From: Microcaldota archaeon
Lineage (GTDB): Archaea; Micrarchaeota; Micrarchaeia; Micrarchaeales; CABMGC01
Assembly (NCBI GenBank): GCA_021818995.1
Contig: JAKASP010000001.1
Location: 93,381-157,380, forward strand
Direction of reading: 5' to 3'
Length of the DNA: 64,000 nucleotides
Made by a program: the position numbers and the translations under genes. The notes below the pieces were generated by a model. The model did no database searches and had not been told where the DNA came from. It saw only the letters and a list, made by a program, of their open reading frames with translations. Within the stretch, counting starts at the first letter, position 1. Every line of letters starts with the position of its first letter. Shown in pieces: positions 16,160-24,589 of the stretch.

Positions 16160-16351
16160 ATGAAGGGAAAAGTAAAGATGTTCAATGCCGCACGCGGCTT
16201 TGGATTCATCACTGGAGATGACGGAAAGGACGTATACGTGCACACCTCGGCGATTGCAGGGGGCGCTGCGCTCGCTGTCGGAGACGAGGTAGAGTACGAG
16301 GTCGAAGAGGGTGAACGCGGACCGCGCGCAAAGAACGTCAAGAAGCTCTGA
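16160..16351 (+). CDS. cspA: Cold-shock domain protein
   Basis: 63 residues, one complete cold-shock OB fold. RNP1 GFGFIT is at 13-18 and RNP2 VYVHTS at 25-30, the RNA/ssDNA-binding surface. The family is mainly bacterial and scattered in archaea, so transfer is plausible. A monocistronic unit. Confidence 0.93.
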   Translation: MKGKVKMFNAARGFGFITGDDGKDVYVHTSAIAGGAALAVGDEVEYEVEEGERGPRAKNVKKL

Positions 16352-16420
16352 GATCGCTAAACCTACCAAGTAGTTATAGCAGCTAGCCGCGGCTGGAAGA
16401 GGAACGCTAAAAGTGATAAG

Positions 16421-16906
16421 ATGACTAAACCTATAAGGGAACTGACCATAACGCGCACGTTCGATGCGCCACGTGAGATTGTCTGGAAGGCGTGGACCGA
16501 CCAGAAGACTGTGCAGAGGTGGTGGGGGCCGAGGGGCGTCAGCAACCCGACATGCGTCTGGGAGGCCAGGCCGAACGGCAGGATAGAGATAGTGATGCTG
16601 GCTGGCAAGGAACTGGGCCCTGCTGCAGGCCAGAGATGGCCGATGAACGGCGTGTTCAGGGAGGTGAAGCCGATGAGCAGGCTCGCCTTCACATCGAATG
16701 CGATAGACGACAGGCAGGAGGCGCTGCTGGAGAACGAGGTCACGGTAGACTTCACGGACGAGAACGGCAAGACTAAGATGGTACTGCGCGTTGCGGTCAT
16801 GAAGGCTGTAGCCGGCAAGACGGAGATGATGCTCCAGGGCATGGAGATGGGCTGGAACCAGCAGATAGACAAGCTGGGCGAGGCTGTAGAAGGGAAGAGG
16901 GCATGA
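16421..16906 (+). CDS. SRPBCC/AHSA1-family protein
   Basis: 161 residues. ITRTFDAPREIVWKAWTDQKTVQRWWGP is the classic N-terminal signature of START-like AHSA1 proteins, and MLQGMEMGWNQQIDKLGEAV the C-terminal helix. They bind hydrophobic ligands or act in stress responses; the ligand is unknown. It overlaps the DUF4287 gene by ATGA. This combination is common in bacteria. Confidence 0.85.
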   Translation: MTKPIRELTITRTFDAPREIVWKAWTDQKTVQRWWGPRGVSNPTCVWEARPNGRIEIVMLAGKELGPAAGQRWPMNGVFREVKPMSRLAFTSNAIDDRQEALLENEVTVDFTDENGKTKMVLRVAVMKAVAGKTEMMLQGMEMGWNQQIDKLGEAVEGKRA

Positions 16907-17133
16907 CGTACAAGGCGTACATTGACAACGTAAGGAAGCAGACTGGCAAGGGCCCGGAGTACTACGCTGCCGAGGCGAAGAAGAAAGGACTGAGCAAGTA
17001 CAGCGAGCTGCTCAGGTGGCTGAAGGCGGACTGCGGCCTCGGACACGGGCACGCGAACGCCATCATCCTGTACATACGGAACCCCGAGATGGCCAAGAGG
17101 AAGATCTCCGAAGACGCCAAGAAGCAGAAATGA
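16903..17133 (+). CDS. DUF4287 protein
   Basis: 76 residues. TYKAYIDNVRKQTGKGPEYY and GLGHGHANAIILYIRNPE match DUF4287, a small helical domain of unknown function. It is translationally coupled to the AHSA1 gene (ATGA at 16903). Confidence 0.8.
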   Translation: MTYKAYIDNVRKQTGKGPEYYAAEAKKKGLSKYSELLRWLKADCGLGHGHANAIILYIRNPEMAKRKISEDAKKQK

Positions 17134-17163
17134 TGCCTGGATTGAAACTGCCGGATAACAGAG

Positions 17164-17173
17164 TTATATAAAC
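17164..17173 (+). promoter_or_regulatory. TATA box of the DUF4382 gene
   Basis: TTATATAAAC lies 33-42 bases before the GTG start at 17206, and the gene also has a GGGGG ribosome site at 17197-17201. Confidence 0.55.
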
Positions 17174-17205
17174 GTTTTCTTGCAAATATTCTGCAAGGGG
17201 GTATA

Positions 17206-18372
17206 GTGGCAAACAATGGACTACTGTTAGGTGCGGGCGTACTGGTTGTGATCATAATAATAGCGGCCGTGGCGCTGCTCGGAACTGCTCCGAGCACCAA
17301 CACAACTACGGTTCCCTACCAGAGCCAGAGTTTCGCGGCTCCTGTGATGATAACAGACCCTGCGCAGGTCCCCGCAGGCACATCCGCACTGGTCTTCACC
17401 TATTCTAACGTCCAGATCAACGTAACGGGCCCTGGAGGGCCTCACTGGGTCAACGCAACCGGCAGCGGCAGCGTGAACCTGATAGCGATAATAAACAAGA
17501 CGCAGGTCATGGGATACGCTAACGTGAACGGAAGCGTGCAGATAACGCAGGTCAGGCTGCTCGTGAACTCTGTGCAGATAACGGTCAACAATACAGTGTA
17601 CGTTGTGCCAGTCGCGTACGCGCAGCTCACTCTTCCGATAAGCGGAAATGCAAACGCGAACGCAGGCTCCGGAGTTCTGATCGACTATGCGCCTACTGTA
17701 TCGCCCGCCTTTAACGGCAACGCGACCGCGTTCGTCAGGGTGCCGTCGGGAAGGGCGGTAGTTACAGGCAACATAAACAGCTCGACAAGCACCAACGTCG
17801 GCGGCGTCTTCCAGATAAGTACAAGCGCGAGGGCTTCGCTCGCTGCGGTAACCCCGACTCTCGTGATAAGCAACGCCTCGTTCTCAGCATCGGGCAACTC
17901 CACAAGCGTATCTGTCACGGTCAAGAACAACGGGAACCAGAGCGTGACCCTTAGCAACCTCGTGCTCTACGGGGCGCAGAACGTCAACACCACAGCGTCG
18001 TTCAACGCGAGCGTGGGCGCCAACATGGCGGCCATGGTGAGGGAGAGCATAATCGCAGGCAGGGCTGTCGCAGGCCTGCTGAACGCCAACGTGATGGCGC
18101 TTGTGAGCGTGGGGCTGAACATGCGCGCGTTCGCGATGCAGAACTTCGCGATAAGCTCCGGAGGCTCGCTGAACCTGGTCACCAACTATACCGCATCGCA
18201 GACTACCGGCGCCACGGTGGCCCCGGGATCGAGCGTTACCTTGACGTACAGCGGAGTGGCGCAGTACAACTCAGGCACGTTCACCACAACGCCGGTTTCC
18301 GGATCGCAGTACAGGATACTGGTCGGAAGCAAGACCGGAGCTAGCGCGTACGGAACAGTGACGGCCACGTAG
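17206..18372 (+). CDS. DUF4382-like membrane-anchored surface protein
   Basis: 388 residues from GTG 17206. One N-terminal helix at 5-27 (LLLGAGVLVVIIIIAAVALL), then a Thr/Pro linker. The first outer domain resembles DUF4382 (VFTYSNVQINV, VNLIAIINKTQVMGYANV, ITQVRLLV). The second half is another beta-rich repeat-like region. N-x-S/T sites are frequent, so it is probably glycosylated outside the cell. Role unknown, perhaps adhesion or envelope. Confidence 0.68.
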   Translation: MANNGLLLGAGVLVVIIIIAAVALLGTAPSTNTTTVPYQSQSFAAPVMITDPAQVPAGTSALVFTYSNVQINVTGPGGPHWVNATGSGSVNLIAIINKTQVMGYANVNGSVQITQVRLLVNSVQITVNNTVYVVPVAYAQLTLPISGNANANAGSGVLIDYAPTVSPAFNGNATAFVRVPSGRAVVTGNINSSTSTNVGGVFQISTSARASLAAVTPTLVISNASFSASGNSTSVSVTVKNNGNQSVTLSNLVLYGAQNVNTTASFNASVGANMAAMVRESIIAGRAVAGLLNANVMALVSVGLNMRAFAMQNFAISSGGSLNLVTNYTASQTTGATVAPGSSVTLTYSGVAQYNSGTFTTTPVSGSQYRILVGSKTGASAYGTVTAT

Positions 18373-18413
18373 TATGAGCCGGGATTAGCGTTGGTGCAAG
18401 CGCTGAAGCGGGG

Positions 18414-18677
18414 TCACTTCCACTGCTCCCAGTCCTTGGCCCTCCAGCTCTTCATCTGCTTCATGTAGGGCGCCCACCACAGTATCCAGAGTATGCTTAT
18501 CAGCGCGCACGCGGCTATGAGCACGGCTATGACCACTATTATCTTCTGGAAGATGCTGAAGCCATTAGCGTAGAAAGCTACGAAGAGCAGCGAGCCTATC
18601 AGCGCTATCGAGCCGATCAGCACCGTGGCTATTATCTTGCCGACCATCTTCTTGAACATCTTTCCTGGCTGCTCCAT
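18414..18677 (-). CDS. Small two-helix membrane protein
   Basis: 87 residues. Two hydrophobic helices at about 12-35 and 40-68 are followed by a Trp/Lys-rich cytosolic tail (WWAPYMKQMKSWRAKDWEQWK). No family recognised. It stands alone between the DUF4382 gene and tspO, which is read in the same direction 48 bases upstream. Confidence 0.6.
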   Translation of the reverse strand: MEQPGKMFKKMVGKIIATVLIGSIALIGSLLFVAFYANGFSIFQKIIVVIAVLIAACALISILWILWWAPYMKQMKSWRAKDWEQWK

Positions 18678-18725
18678 GATACCATACGCATGCGCAGCCG
18701 TAAAACACTTTCCGTTGCGCGCCTC

Positions 18726-19202
18726 TCAGTTGAGCATCCATATGGAGAAGTTCAGCAAGGTGGCGAACGCGACCCAGAGCAGGTAGGGGATCAGCAGGTA
18801 GGCCGCTGACCTGGAGACCCTGCGGAACTCCGCGATTGTGAGCAGTATAGCCAGGAACAGGAGCACTATGTCGACCAGGCCGTAGAGCGGGGAGTGCAGG
18901 CCGAAGAAGAGGAAGGACCAGAAGACGTTGAGCGCTAGCTGGAGGTCGAAGGCCTGTAGCGCTACGCGCGCCCTCTTGTTCTTCTTTCTCGCCTCCCAGA
19001 CCAGATACAGCGCTATTCCGATGAGCGCGAAGAGTACGGTCCAGACCGGTGCGAAGACCCAGTTCGGGGGATTGAACGCCGGCTTGACCAGGCCTGCGTA
19101 CCAGGTGCCGATCGCCGGCAGGGTGAAGAGCGTGCCTATGTTCCCTATCAGCTCCACTATGACTATCGCTGCAATAAGCCCTATGGCCTGTTTCGCATTC
19201 AT
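18726..19202 (-). CDS. tspO: TspO/MBR-family membrane protein
   Basis: 158 residues, five hydrophobic helices. Family marks: [25 protein letters not shown] and the conserved [10 protein letters not shown] and [17 protein letters not shown]. It binds porphyrins or sterol-like ligands in the membrane; the role in archaea is unclear. It overlaps the DUF1801 gene by ATGA at 19199-19202. Confidence 0.92.
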   Translation of the reverse strand: MNAKQAIGLIAAIVIVELIGNIGTLFTLPAIGTWYAGLVKPAFNPPNWVFAPVWTVLFALIGIALYLVWEARKKNKRARVALQAFDLQLALNVFWSFLFFGLHSPLYGLVDIVLLFLAILLTIAEFRRVSRSAAYLLIPYLLWVAFATLLNFSIWMLN

Positions 19203-19624
19203 GCCTTGCCCACTGCCTTCTTCACGAGCGCTGCGATCTTAGCCTCTTCGGAAGCGGTCAGCTTCTTCACAGCGTAGGAGATGGGCCACATGTTGCCCTC
19301 GTCTAGGTTCGCCTTGTCGCTGAAGCCCAGGGTCGCGTACCTGGCCTTGAACTTGCTCGCGTCCTGGAAGAAGCAGATGACCTTGTCGCCCTTCGTGTAT
19401 GCAGGCATCCCGTACCAGGTCCTCATCGTAAGCTGCGGCGCGCTGGCCTTGATTATGGAGTGTATGCGTTTGGCCATGGTGCGGTCCGGTTCAGGCATCT
19501 TGGCTATCTTCGCAAGTATGGCGCCCTCGCCCTCCGTTCCGGACCTTCGCTCCTCGAGGGTCTCCTTCATCGCCTCTATCTCCTCGCGGGTCAGCCCTGC
19601 GGACTTCGCGTTTGACTTCTTCAT
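19199..19624 (-). CDS. DUF1801-family protein
   Basis: 141 residues. [35 protein letters not shown] is the DUF1801 core (YdhG/YdeI-like, frataxin-like fold). Function unknown. It is translationally coupled to tspO. A second, different DUF1801 protein sits between the lipoate ligase genes at 31545. Confidence 0.8.
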   Translation of the reverse strand: MKKSNAKSAGLTREEIEAMKETLEERRSGTEGEGAILAKIAKMPEPDRTMAKRIHSIIKASAPQLTMRTWYGMPAYTKGDKVICFFQDASKFKARYATLGFSDKANLDEGNMWPISYAVKKLTASEEAKIAALVKKAVGKA

Positions 19625-19707
19625 CTTATCCCACTCGTTCTATGCGCATCAGTACGGCGCTAAAAGATATATTCCTTACTCGCCCCTCCGCATGCCATGG
19701 TCATTAT

Positions 19708-19780
19708 CGGGGAGTTTGGGATTTGAACCCAAGTCATGTCCGCCCGAGGGACATAGCCTACCAAGCTAGCAGAACTCCCC
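19708..19780 (-). tRNA. tRNA-Pro (anticodon CGG)
   Basis: The acceptor GGGGAGT pairs with ACTCCCC (19774-19780 with 19709-19715). The anticodon stem TGTCC/GGACA holds loop CTCGGGC with anticodon CGG. T arm TTGGG-TTCAAAT-CCCAA. No intron and no encoded CCA. Confidence 0.92.
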
Positions 19781-19834
19781 TTGATTTGAATCTTAGCACA
19801 AAAAAGTTAAATAGGTGAGAAGAAAGTCGGTTGT

Positions 19835-20122
19835 ATGGAGAAGGCAAGGTCTAGGTCCGGACTGGAAGAGTACTTGAAACATTACGGTTACGATCCGGGG
19901 CCGTTGGGACCCATCAACTACGGAGAGCACGTACCTCCAGATCTGCTTGATTTTTGCGCCGAAGGAGTGTTGAAGATGGAGGCGCTGTCGAAGCACAAGA
20001 GGCATATTGAAGAATGCGAGACCTGCCGGAGAAACTTTGAAGCGATTTTCCGCGTGCCTTACGGCGAAGGTCCTGGAAAAAAGAGCATACCTGAAAGAGG
20101 TTTGCCTGCTAGAAGGGTTTGA
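19835..20122 (+). CDS. Small protein with a zf-HC2-like HxxxCxxC motif
   Basis: 95 residues. The middle reads LLDFCAEG..., then HKRHIEECETCRRNFE, the H-x3-C-x2-C pattern of anti-sigma-type zinc domains; archaea lack sigma factors, so this may be only a zinc knuckle. Basic C-terminus. Its last 14 bases overlap the end of the convergent NUDIX gene. The upstream TATA region is shared with the end of tRNA-Pro. Confidence 0.6.
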   Translation: MEKARSRSGLEEYLKHYGYDPGPLGPINYGEHVPPDLLDFCAEGVLKMEALSKHKRHIEECETCRRNFEAIFRVPYGEGPGKKSIPERGLPARRV

Positions 20123-20582
20123 TTAGAGCCTTTCTTATAACCTTCAGGATGAACTTGGGATCGGCGAAGACGTTCGTGTATAGGCGCCCGTTCTCTATGT
20201 CCGAGAGGCTGGCCCACCTGTACGCGGTGTTCTCGATGTTCTTCCTCACTGCTTTGGTCCTGGACCTGAATAGGTATAGGGTGTTGTAGAACTTCCTCTC
20301 GTGCTTCTCGTCTATCTTCAGCACCTCCGCGTATCTCCCTGCGAGTTCCAGATCTGCCCTTGCGATTCCTGCCTCCTCGAACACCTCCCTGTAAGCTGTC
20401 TCGTCCTCGCTCTCCCCCTCTTCCCTGTGTCCAGCCACGAAGGTCCAGACCCCTGGGTAGACTATGAAGGGCAGCCAGAGCCTCTTCATCACCAACACCT
20501 TATTGGAATTGAGTATTATGGCTGTTATTCCCTGCATCCTGACCAGTTTGAACCCAGGGTATGCTTTCCGTTCGGACATCAT
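20109..20582 (-). CDS. NUDIX hydrolase
   Basis: 157 residues. The Nudix box is complete: GHREEGESEDETAYREVFEEAGI spans about residues 51-73 (G-x5-E-x7-R-E-x2-E-E-x-G). Flanking WTFVAGH and the C-terminal helix are normal. Substrate (nucleoside diphosphate derivative) unknown. It may start at the second Met (20579). Confidence 0.87.
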   Translation of the reverse strand: MMSERKAYPGFKLVRMQGITAIILNSNKVLVMKRLWLPFIVYPGVWTFVAGHREEGESEDETAYREVFEEAGIARADLELAGRYAEVLKIDEKHERKFYNTLYLFRSRTKAVRKNIENTAYRWASLSDIENGRLYTNVFADPKFILKVIRKALIKPF

Positions 20583-20611
20583 AAATATTTATCATGAAAA
20601 CGTTATAAGAG

Positions 20612-21832
20612 GTGGCGATAGTGTTCGAGGCAGAGCAGCTTTCGGTCAGGCGTACGCCGATCGCTTACCTCAACATGAGGAACCCGCAGCTGCTCAAGTA
20701 CTACTATAAGTTCAAGACACTGAGCCTGATAGACAAGGAGGAGATAAGCGGGTCAAGCCCGCCGGACATCTTCATAGGCAGGATAGGCTATCCGAACGTC
20801 TACGTGGGGCCGCTGGTTCCGCCCATACTTGGCGACACGAGCGAGATGGGAATGCCGGAGACCTGGGTGAACAAGACCATACCGGAGATAGTAGAGGCGA
20901 GGAGCATGCTCGTCAGGGGCATGCTGAAGGAGAACATACACAACGTGGAGAGCGGCAGGGTGAGCGGCATGCTCCAGGAGCTGGCCATAGCTGACAGGTA
21001 CGCGGGAGTGGACATGAAGCTGACGCACAGGCCCAACCTCACGGTCAAGTTCGACGAGAACAGCCAGCCTTTTGGGCCAAGCGCGCCGCTCAGGGAGATG
21101 GCGATAGGGAACACGAAGGCGAACAGGCAGATGGAGAAGGCGTACTTCGACACCGCTATGGGCGCGGCGACGGGCATGGTGGAGCTCTACGAGAAGGGGG
21201 TGGAGGTGTCAAGGATACAGAAGATCCTGGCCGCGGGCGGGCTGGGACTGAAGAACAACAGGAAGTTCGTGCCCACAAGGTGGAGCATAACGGCAGTGGA
21301 CGACACGCTGGGCAAGTACAAGCTGAAGGAGGTGAAGCAGAGCGACAGCATAGAGCAGATAACGGTCTTCGAGGACGTTGCATTGGACAACAGGTGGCTC
21401 GTGCTCCTCTTCCCAGGAGCCTGGAGCTACGAGCTGGTTGAGGCGTGGTACCCGAACACGATCTGGAACCAGGACACGAAGAACATAGCCATATTCTCGA
21501 GCAGCGAGTTCTTCGCAGGCAGGAAGACCTACGCAGAGATAGGTGGGTGCTATTACGCGGCGAGGCTGGCCACGTCAGAGTACCTTGACAAGATAGGAAA
21601 GCAGGCGAGGGCGGTGATACTGAGGGAGACGCATCCTGGCTACATCATGCCCGTAGGCGTGTGGAACGTGCGCGAGCACGTCCGCGCAGCGCTGAAGAAG
21701 GAGCCGCTGCACTTTGACTCTCTGCAGAGCACGCTGAACTTCGTTGGAGTAAAGATGGCGATACCTGTGAACGAGTGGATAAAGAACAGCGCGGTGCTGA
21801 GAGACATAATTCATCAGCGCGTTTTGGCGTAG
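20612..21832 (+). CDS. nreA: NreA-like archaeal DNA repair protein
   Basis: 406 residues from GTG 20612 in a GAGGTG context. The signature FIGRIGYPNVYVGPLVPP (about 53-70) and SWELVEAWYP-like segment mark the Nre family (DUF650/DUF651), which works with PCNA in archaeal DNA repair. The N-terminal Cys zinc pair of some Nre proteins is absent, as is an obvious C-terminal PIP box. Last core gene before the AT-rich defence island. Confidence 0.88.
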   Translation: MAIVFEAEQLSVRRTPIAYLNMRNPQLLKYYYKFKTLSLIDKEEISGSSPPDIFIGRIGYPNVYVGPLVPPILGDTSEMGMPETWVNKTIPEIVEARSMLVRGMLKENIHNVESGRVSGMLQELAIADRYAGVDMKLTHRPNLTVKFDENSQPFGPSAPLREMAIGNTKANRQMEKAYFDTAMGAATGMVELYEKGVEVSRIQKILAAGGLGLKNNRKFVPTRWSITAVDDTLGKYKLKEVKQSDSIEQITVFEDVALDNRWLVLLFPGAWSYELVEAWYPNTIWNQDTKNIAIFSSSEFFAGRKTYAEIGGCYYAARLATSEYLDKIGKQARAVILRETHPGYIMPVGVWNVREHVRAALKKEPLHFDSLQSTLNFVGVKMAIPVNEWIKNSAVLRDIIHQRVLA

Positions 21833-22057
21833 ACACCCTCTCTGTCGCAAATATAGAAGAATATAAGAGAAGAAAAGGAGAGTAAGATTTATAACAAAGT
21901 TGGGGAAATTGGCTGATTGAAATGATACTAAAGTATATAAACTCATACTTACATAAAAGAATTACGCAAAATGCGTTCTGGCAACGCTATACAAGAAGCC
22001 AACTGCTTCTGGGTGACATTTCAATGTTAGCGAAGCCAATGCAATGTGGTGCTTAAT
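21833..22057. other. AT-rich leader at the left edge of the defence island
   Basis: 225 bases without a gene. It contains TATA-like sequences (TATATAAAC near 21938, TTTATAAC near 21890) and two short hairpins: 21964-21968/21972-21976 (ACGCA/TGCGT) and 21994-21999/22005-22010 (AGAAGC/GCTTCT). These lie upstream of the methyltransferase start and could be regulatory; no known operator is recognised. Confidence 0.4.
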
Positions 22058-23155
22058 ATGACAAAGAATAGCTCCAAATTTAAAGTTATGGACCTGTTTT
22101 CTGGAGCCGGAGGCTTGAGCTTTGGCTTTCAAAAAGCAGGATTTGAAATTTCTGTCGCAATCGACAACGATCCAAATCTGATAGTAACTCACCAGAAGAA
22201 CTTCCCTGACGCCGCAGGGGTAACCCAAAACCTATTTGCTTTTGGGCCGGAATCTTTTTCAAAAGCATTCGGATTCGGAAAGGGGGATTTAGAAGGGATA
22301 ATAGGCGGCCCACCGTGCCAGGGATTTTCGCTTGCAGGTCCAAGGAATTTCTATGATGAAAGGAACAGACTATACGTGTCTTTCATCGAGTATGTCAAAT
22401 TCTTCAGACCCAGTTTTTTCCTTATAGAAAATGTTCCCGGGCTCGCTGGCTTATTCAATGGCCAGGTAAGAAACAGGATAGTAACAGAATTCACGCGGAT
22501 GGGCTATAAAGTAAATTCCAAGATCTTACTTGCATCTGACTACGGGGTGCCTCAAGATAGAAGGCGAATCTTTTTTGTGGGTATGATAGAGGAAATGTTT
22601 AGTTTTCCAGATCCAACATATGTTTCCCTTCAGAACAAACAGAAAAGAATAGCATCCAAAAAGGAAAAAGTAACTGTGAGGGATGCGATAAATGACTTAC
22701 CTCTGTTGAAAAATGAACTCGGAGCCGAGGAAATGCCGTATCCAACGGGTCCTAAAAGCGATTATCAGAAAATGATCAGGGTGAACTCAGATATGATCCA
22801 CAATCATGTTGCAACCAAACATACAGAACAAACAACGAAGATAATCTCATTAGTTCCTCAAGGAAAGAATTACAAAAGTCTACCTAGAGCTTTGCAAAAA
22901 GTCAGAAATTTCCATGTGGCCTGGACAAGGCTTCACTACGATAAACCCTCCCCGACTATCGATACGGGCCACCGGCATCACTTCCATCCGGAAGCAAACA
23001 GAGTGTTGACGGTCAGAGAATCGGCACGAATTCAATCGTTTCCTGATACATTTATATTCTATGGAAGTAAGACATCACAGTACAAGCAAGTCGGAAATGC
23101 TGTTCCGCCGTTGCTTGCCCAAGTAATTGCTGAGGAAATAAAGAGGAGGTTGTGA
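22058..23155 (+). CDS. DNA (cytosine-5) methyltransferase, first copy
   Basis: 365 residues from ATG 22058. Motifs in order: I DLFSGAGG (12-19), IV GGPPCQGFS with catalytic Cys87, VI ENV (124-126), VIII QDRRRIFFVG (164-173), then a target-recognition region at about 180-310 and IX/X RESARIQSFPD and KQVGNAVPP. It methylates cytosine in a specific site to protect host DNA. The downstream endonuclease continues in the same frame after a single TGA. Composition is clearly more AT-rich than the neighbours to the left. Confidence 0.95.
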   Translation: MTKNSSKFKVMDLFSGAGGLSFGFQKAGFEISVAIDNDPNLIVTHQKNFPDAAGVTQNLFAFGPESFSKAFGFGKGDLEGIIGGPPCQGFSLAGPRNFYDERNRLYVSFIEYVKFFRPSFFLIENVPGLAGLFNGQVRNRIVTEFTRMGYKVNSKILLASDYGVPQDRRRIFFVGMIEEMFSFPDPTYVSLQNKQKRIASKKEKVTVRDAINDLPLLKNELGAEEMPYPTGPKSDYQKMIRVNSDMIHNHVATKHTEQTTKIISLVPQGKNYKSLPRALQKVRNFHVAWTRLHYDKPSPTIDTGHRHHFHPEANRVLTVRESARIQSFPDTFIFYGSKTSQYKQVGNAVPPLLAQVIAEEIKRRL

Positions 23156-23239
23156 CCTACGACGAGATATAGCATTCCACACGAATATGACTTCAGACTC
23201 CACCACATACGACCCAGATTTAAGGGGAATGTAGAAAGG

Positions 23240-24589
23240 GTGCTACTGTTTTTGTCGAATGAAATTGTAAATCTTCCAGAGCTTCCCAAAGCCGAGTTCA
23301 TAAGACGCCTCAATCAATCCATAAAGCTCTTTCCAGGAAACGCTTCAAAGAAACTCAAAACTATTAATAACTGGAGAACTGAAATATCGGCTCTTTTTGC
23401 GCTGGTAACTTACGATCCAAAAAGCGATCTGATGGCTCCTGGTGCAGTAGCCCAGAAACTTGCAAAAACCCAAGATCTCGTACAGTTTTTTAAGATATTT
23501 CTTTACTCGTTCCAGTATCACGGCGGACACCTTAAACCCCAAGAAACTAAGAAATACATAGAAAAGGGCATAAGATTCAAACCTGCAAAATACATCCTGC
23601 AATTGCTTATTGAATCAGAGAAAAATGATGGCAAGCGTGCATACATCAATAAGGCAGAGGCGACGTATTGTATTTTCAACGATTTACGAGTCACAGCGAG
23701 TGGTAGGAGCGTTAAGAAGACATTACAACTTATAGTAGATAATAGAAAGAGAGAGCTTGCATATGATTGGGCCGGAGACAAAATACGCTATGCCGGAGAC
23801 ATCTTAGACTATCTTGTACTGGGCAACCTGTTGAAAAGAAATGGTGACAAGTACTATCTCAACAAGGCAGAGTTTGAAGCAATAACGACGTTCATAAGGA
23901 GCAAAGAATGGTATTCTGGATATGATCGCTTTTATGCGAAGAAATTTTCTGTGCAGAATTTGAGATCGGTACAGAATGAGTGGTTTAACTATGCAAATCA
24001 AATCGCAAAAAGGATTTCGTTCGAGACCGACGTTCTATCACTTATCGGACAAGAACAAAAGACTCTTGTTTCTCCGAAAATCATAACTCCGGAGGCAATT
24101 GTCGAAATGCTCCAGAAAGTGGAAGCAAGAGTCGAAGTCAAGACCAAGGAGATAGGAGATAAAGGCGAAGGTCTTGTATACGGCCATGAGTGCATGAGGC
24201 TCAAGTTGGGCGGAAGGTCAAACTTGATAGCAAAAGTCGTATGCATACCGAACCAATTCAGCATGGGCTTTGATATCCGCTCATTTGAACTCGACTCTCA
24301 GGCAACAAACAGGTTTATCGAAGTAAAAACCTCAATAAGCAATGTTGCAATAGAGTTCAATCAGTTTCACTTAACAGATAATGAGTGGAACGCCGCGCAG
24401 ACCCTAAAGGAAAGATATTACGTTTATCGTTTGGCGATAAACAGGAAAGGCATTACACTTTTCGTCATAAGAGACCCAGTAGATATGTATAAGAAAAGTT
24501 TATTGGTAATAACACTATCAAACGGTGCAGAAGTAAAATTCTCTGATAAATCGGGAAAGTATGAAAAGTTGATGTTATGGGAAAAATAA
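23240..24589 (+). CDS. Restriction endonuclease with DUF3883 (PD-(D/E)xK-like) domain; true start uncertain
   Basis: 449 residues from GTG 23240. The C-terminal part (about 300-430) is a DUF3883 nuclease-like domain with Asp345 (GFDIRSF) and Glu361-x-Lys363 (RFIEVKTS). The rest is helical and probably recognises DNA. Neighbouring methyltransferases make it the restriction enzyme of the system. The frame is open back to the methyltransferase TGA at 23153, and these 28 codons look coding (for example IPHEYDFRLHHIRPRFKGN), but contain no ATG, GTG or TTG. The stop overlaps the next start by 13 bases. Confidence 0.78.
   Translation: MLLFLSNEIVNLPELPKAEFIRRLNQSIKLFPGNASKKLKTINNWRTEISALFALVTYDPKSDLMAPGAVAQKLAKTQDLVQFFKIFLYSFQYHGGHLKPQETKKYIEKGIRFKPAKYILQLLIESEKNDGKRAYINKAEATYCIFNDLRVTASGRSVKKTLQLIVDNRKRELAYDWAGDKIRYAGDILDYLVLGNLLKRNGDKYYLNKAEFEAITTFIRSKEWYSGYDRFYAKKFSVQNLRSVQNEWFNYANQIAKRISFETDVLSLIGQEQKTLVSPKIITPEAIVEMLQKVEARVEVKTKEIGDKGEGLVYGHECMRLKLGGRSNLIAKVVCIPNQFSMGFDIRSFELDSQATNRFIEVKTSISNVAIEFNQFHLTDNEWNAAQTLKERYYVYRLAINRKGITLFVIRDPVDMYKKSLLVITLSNGAEVKFSDKSGKYEKLMLWEK

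Noticed and set aside
21964-22010. Controller-protein operator upstream of the first methylase
   Set aside because: Two short hairpins are present, but there is no C-protein gene and no known C-box.
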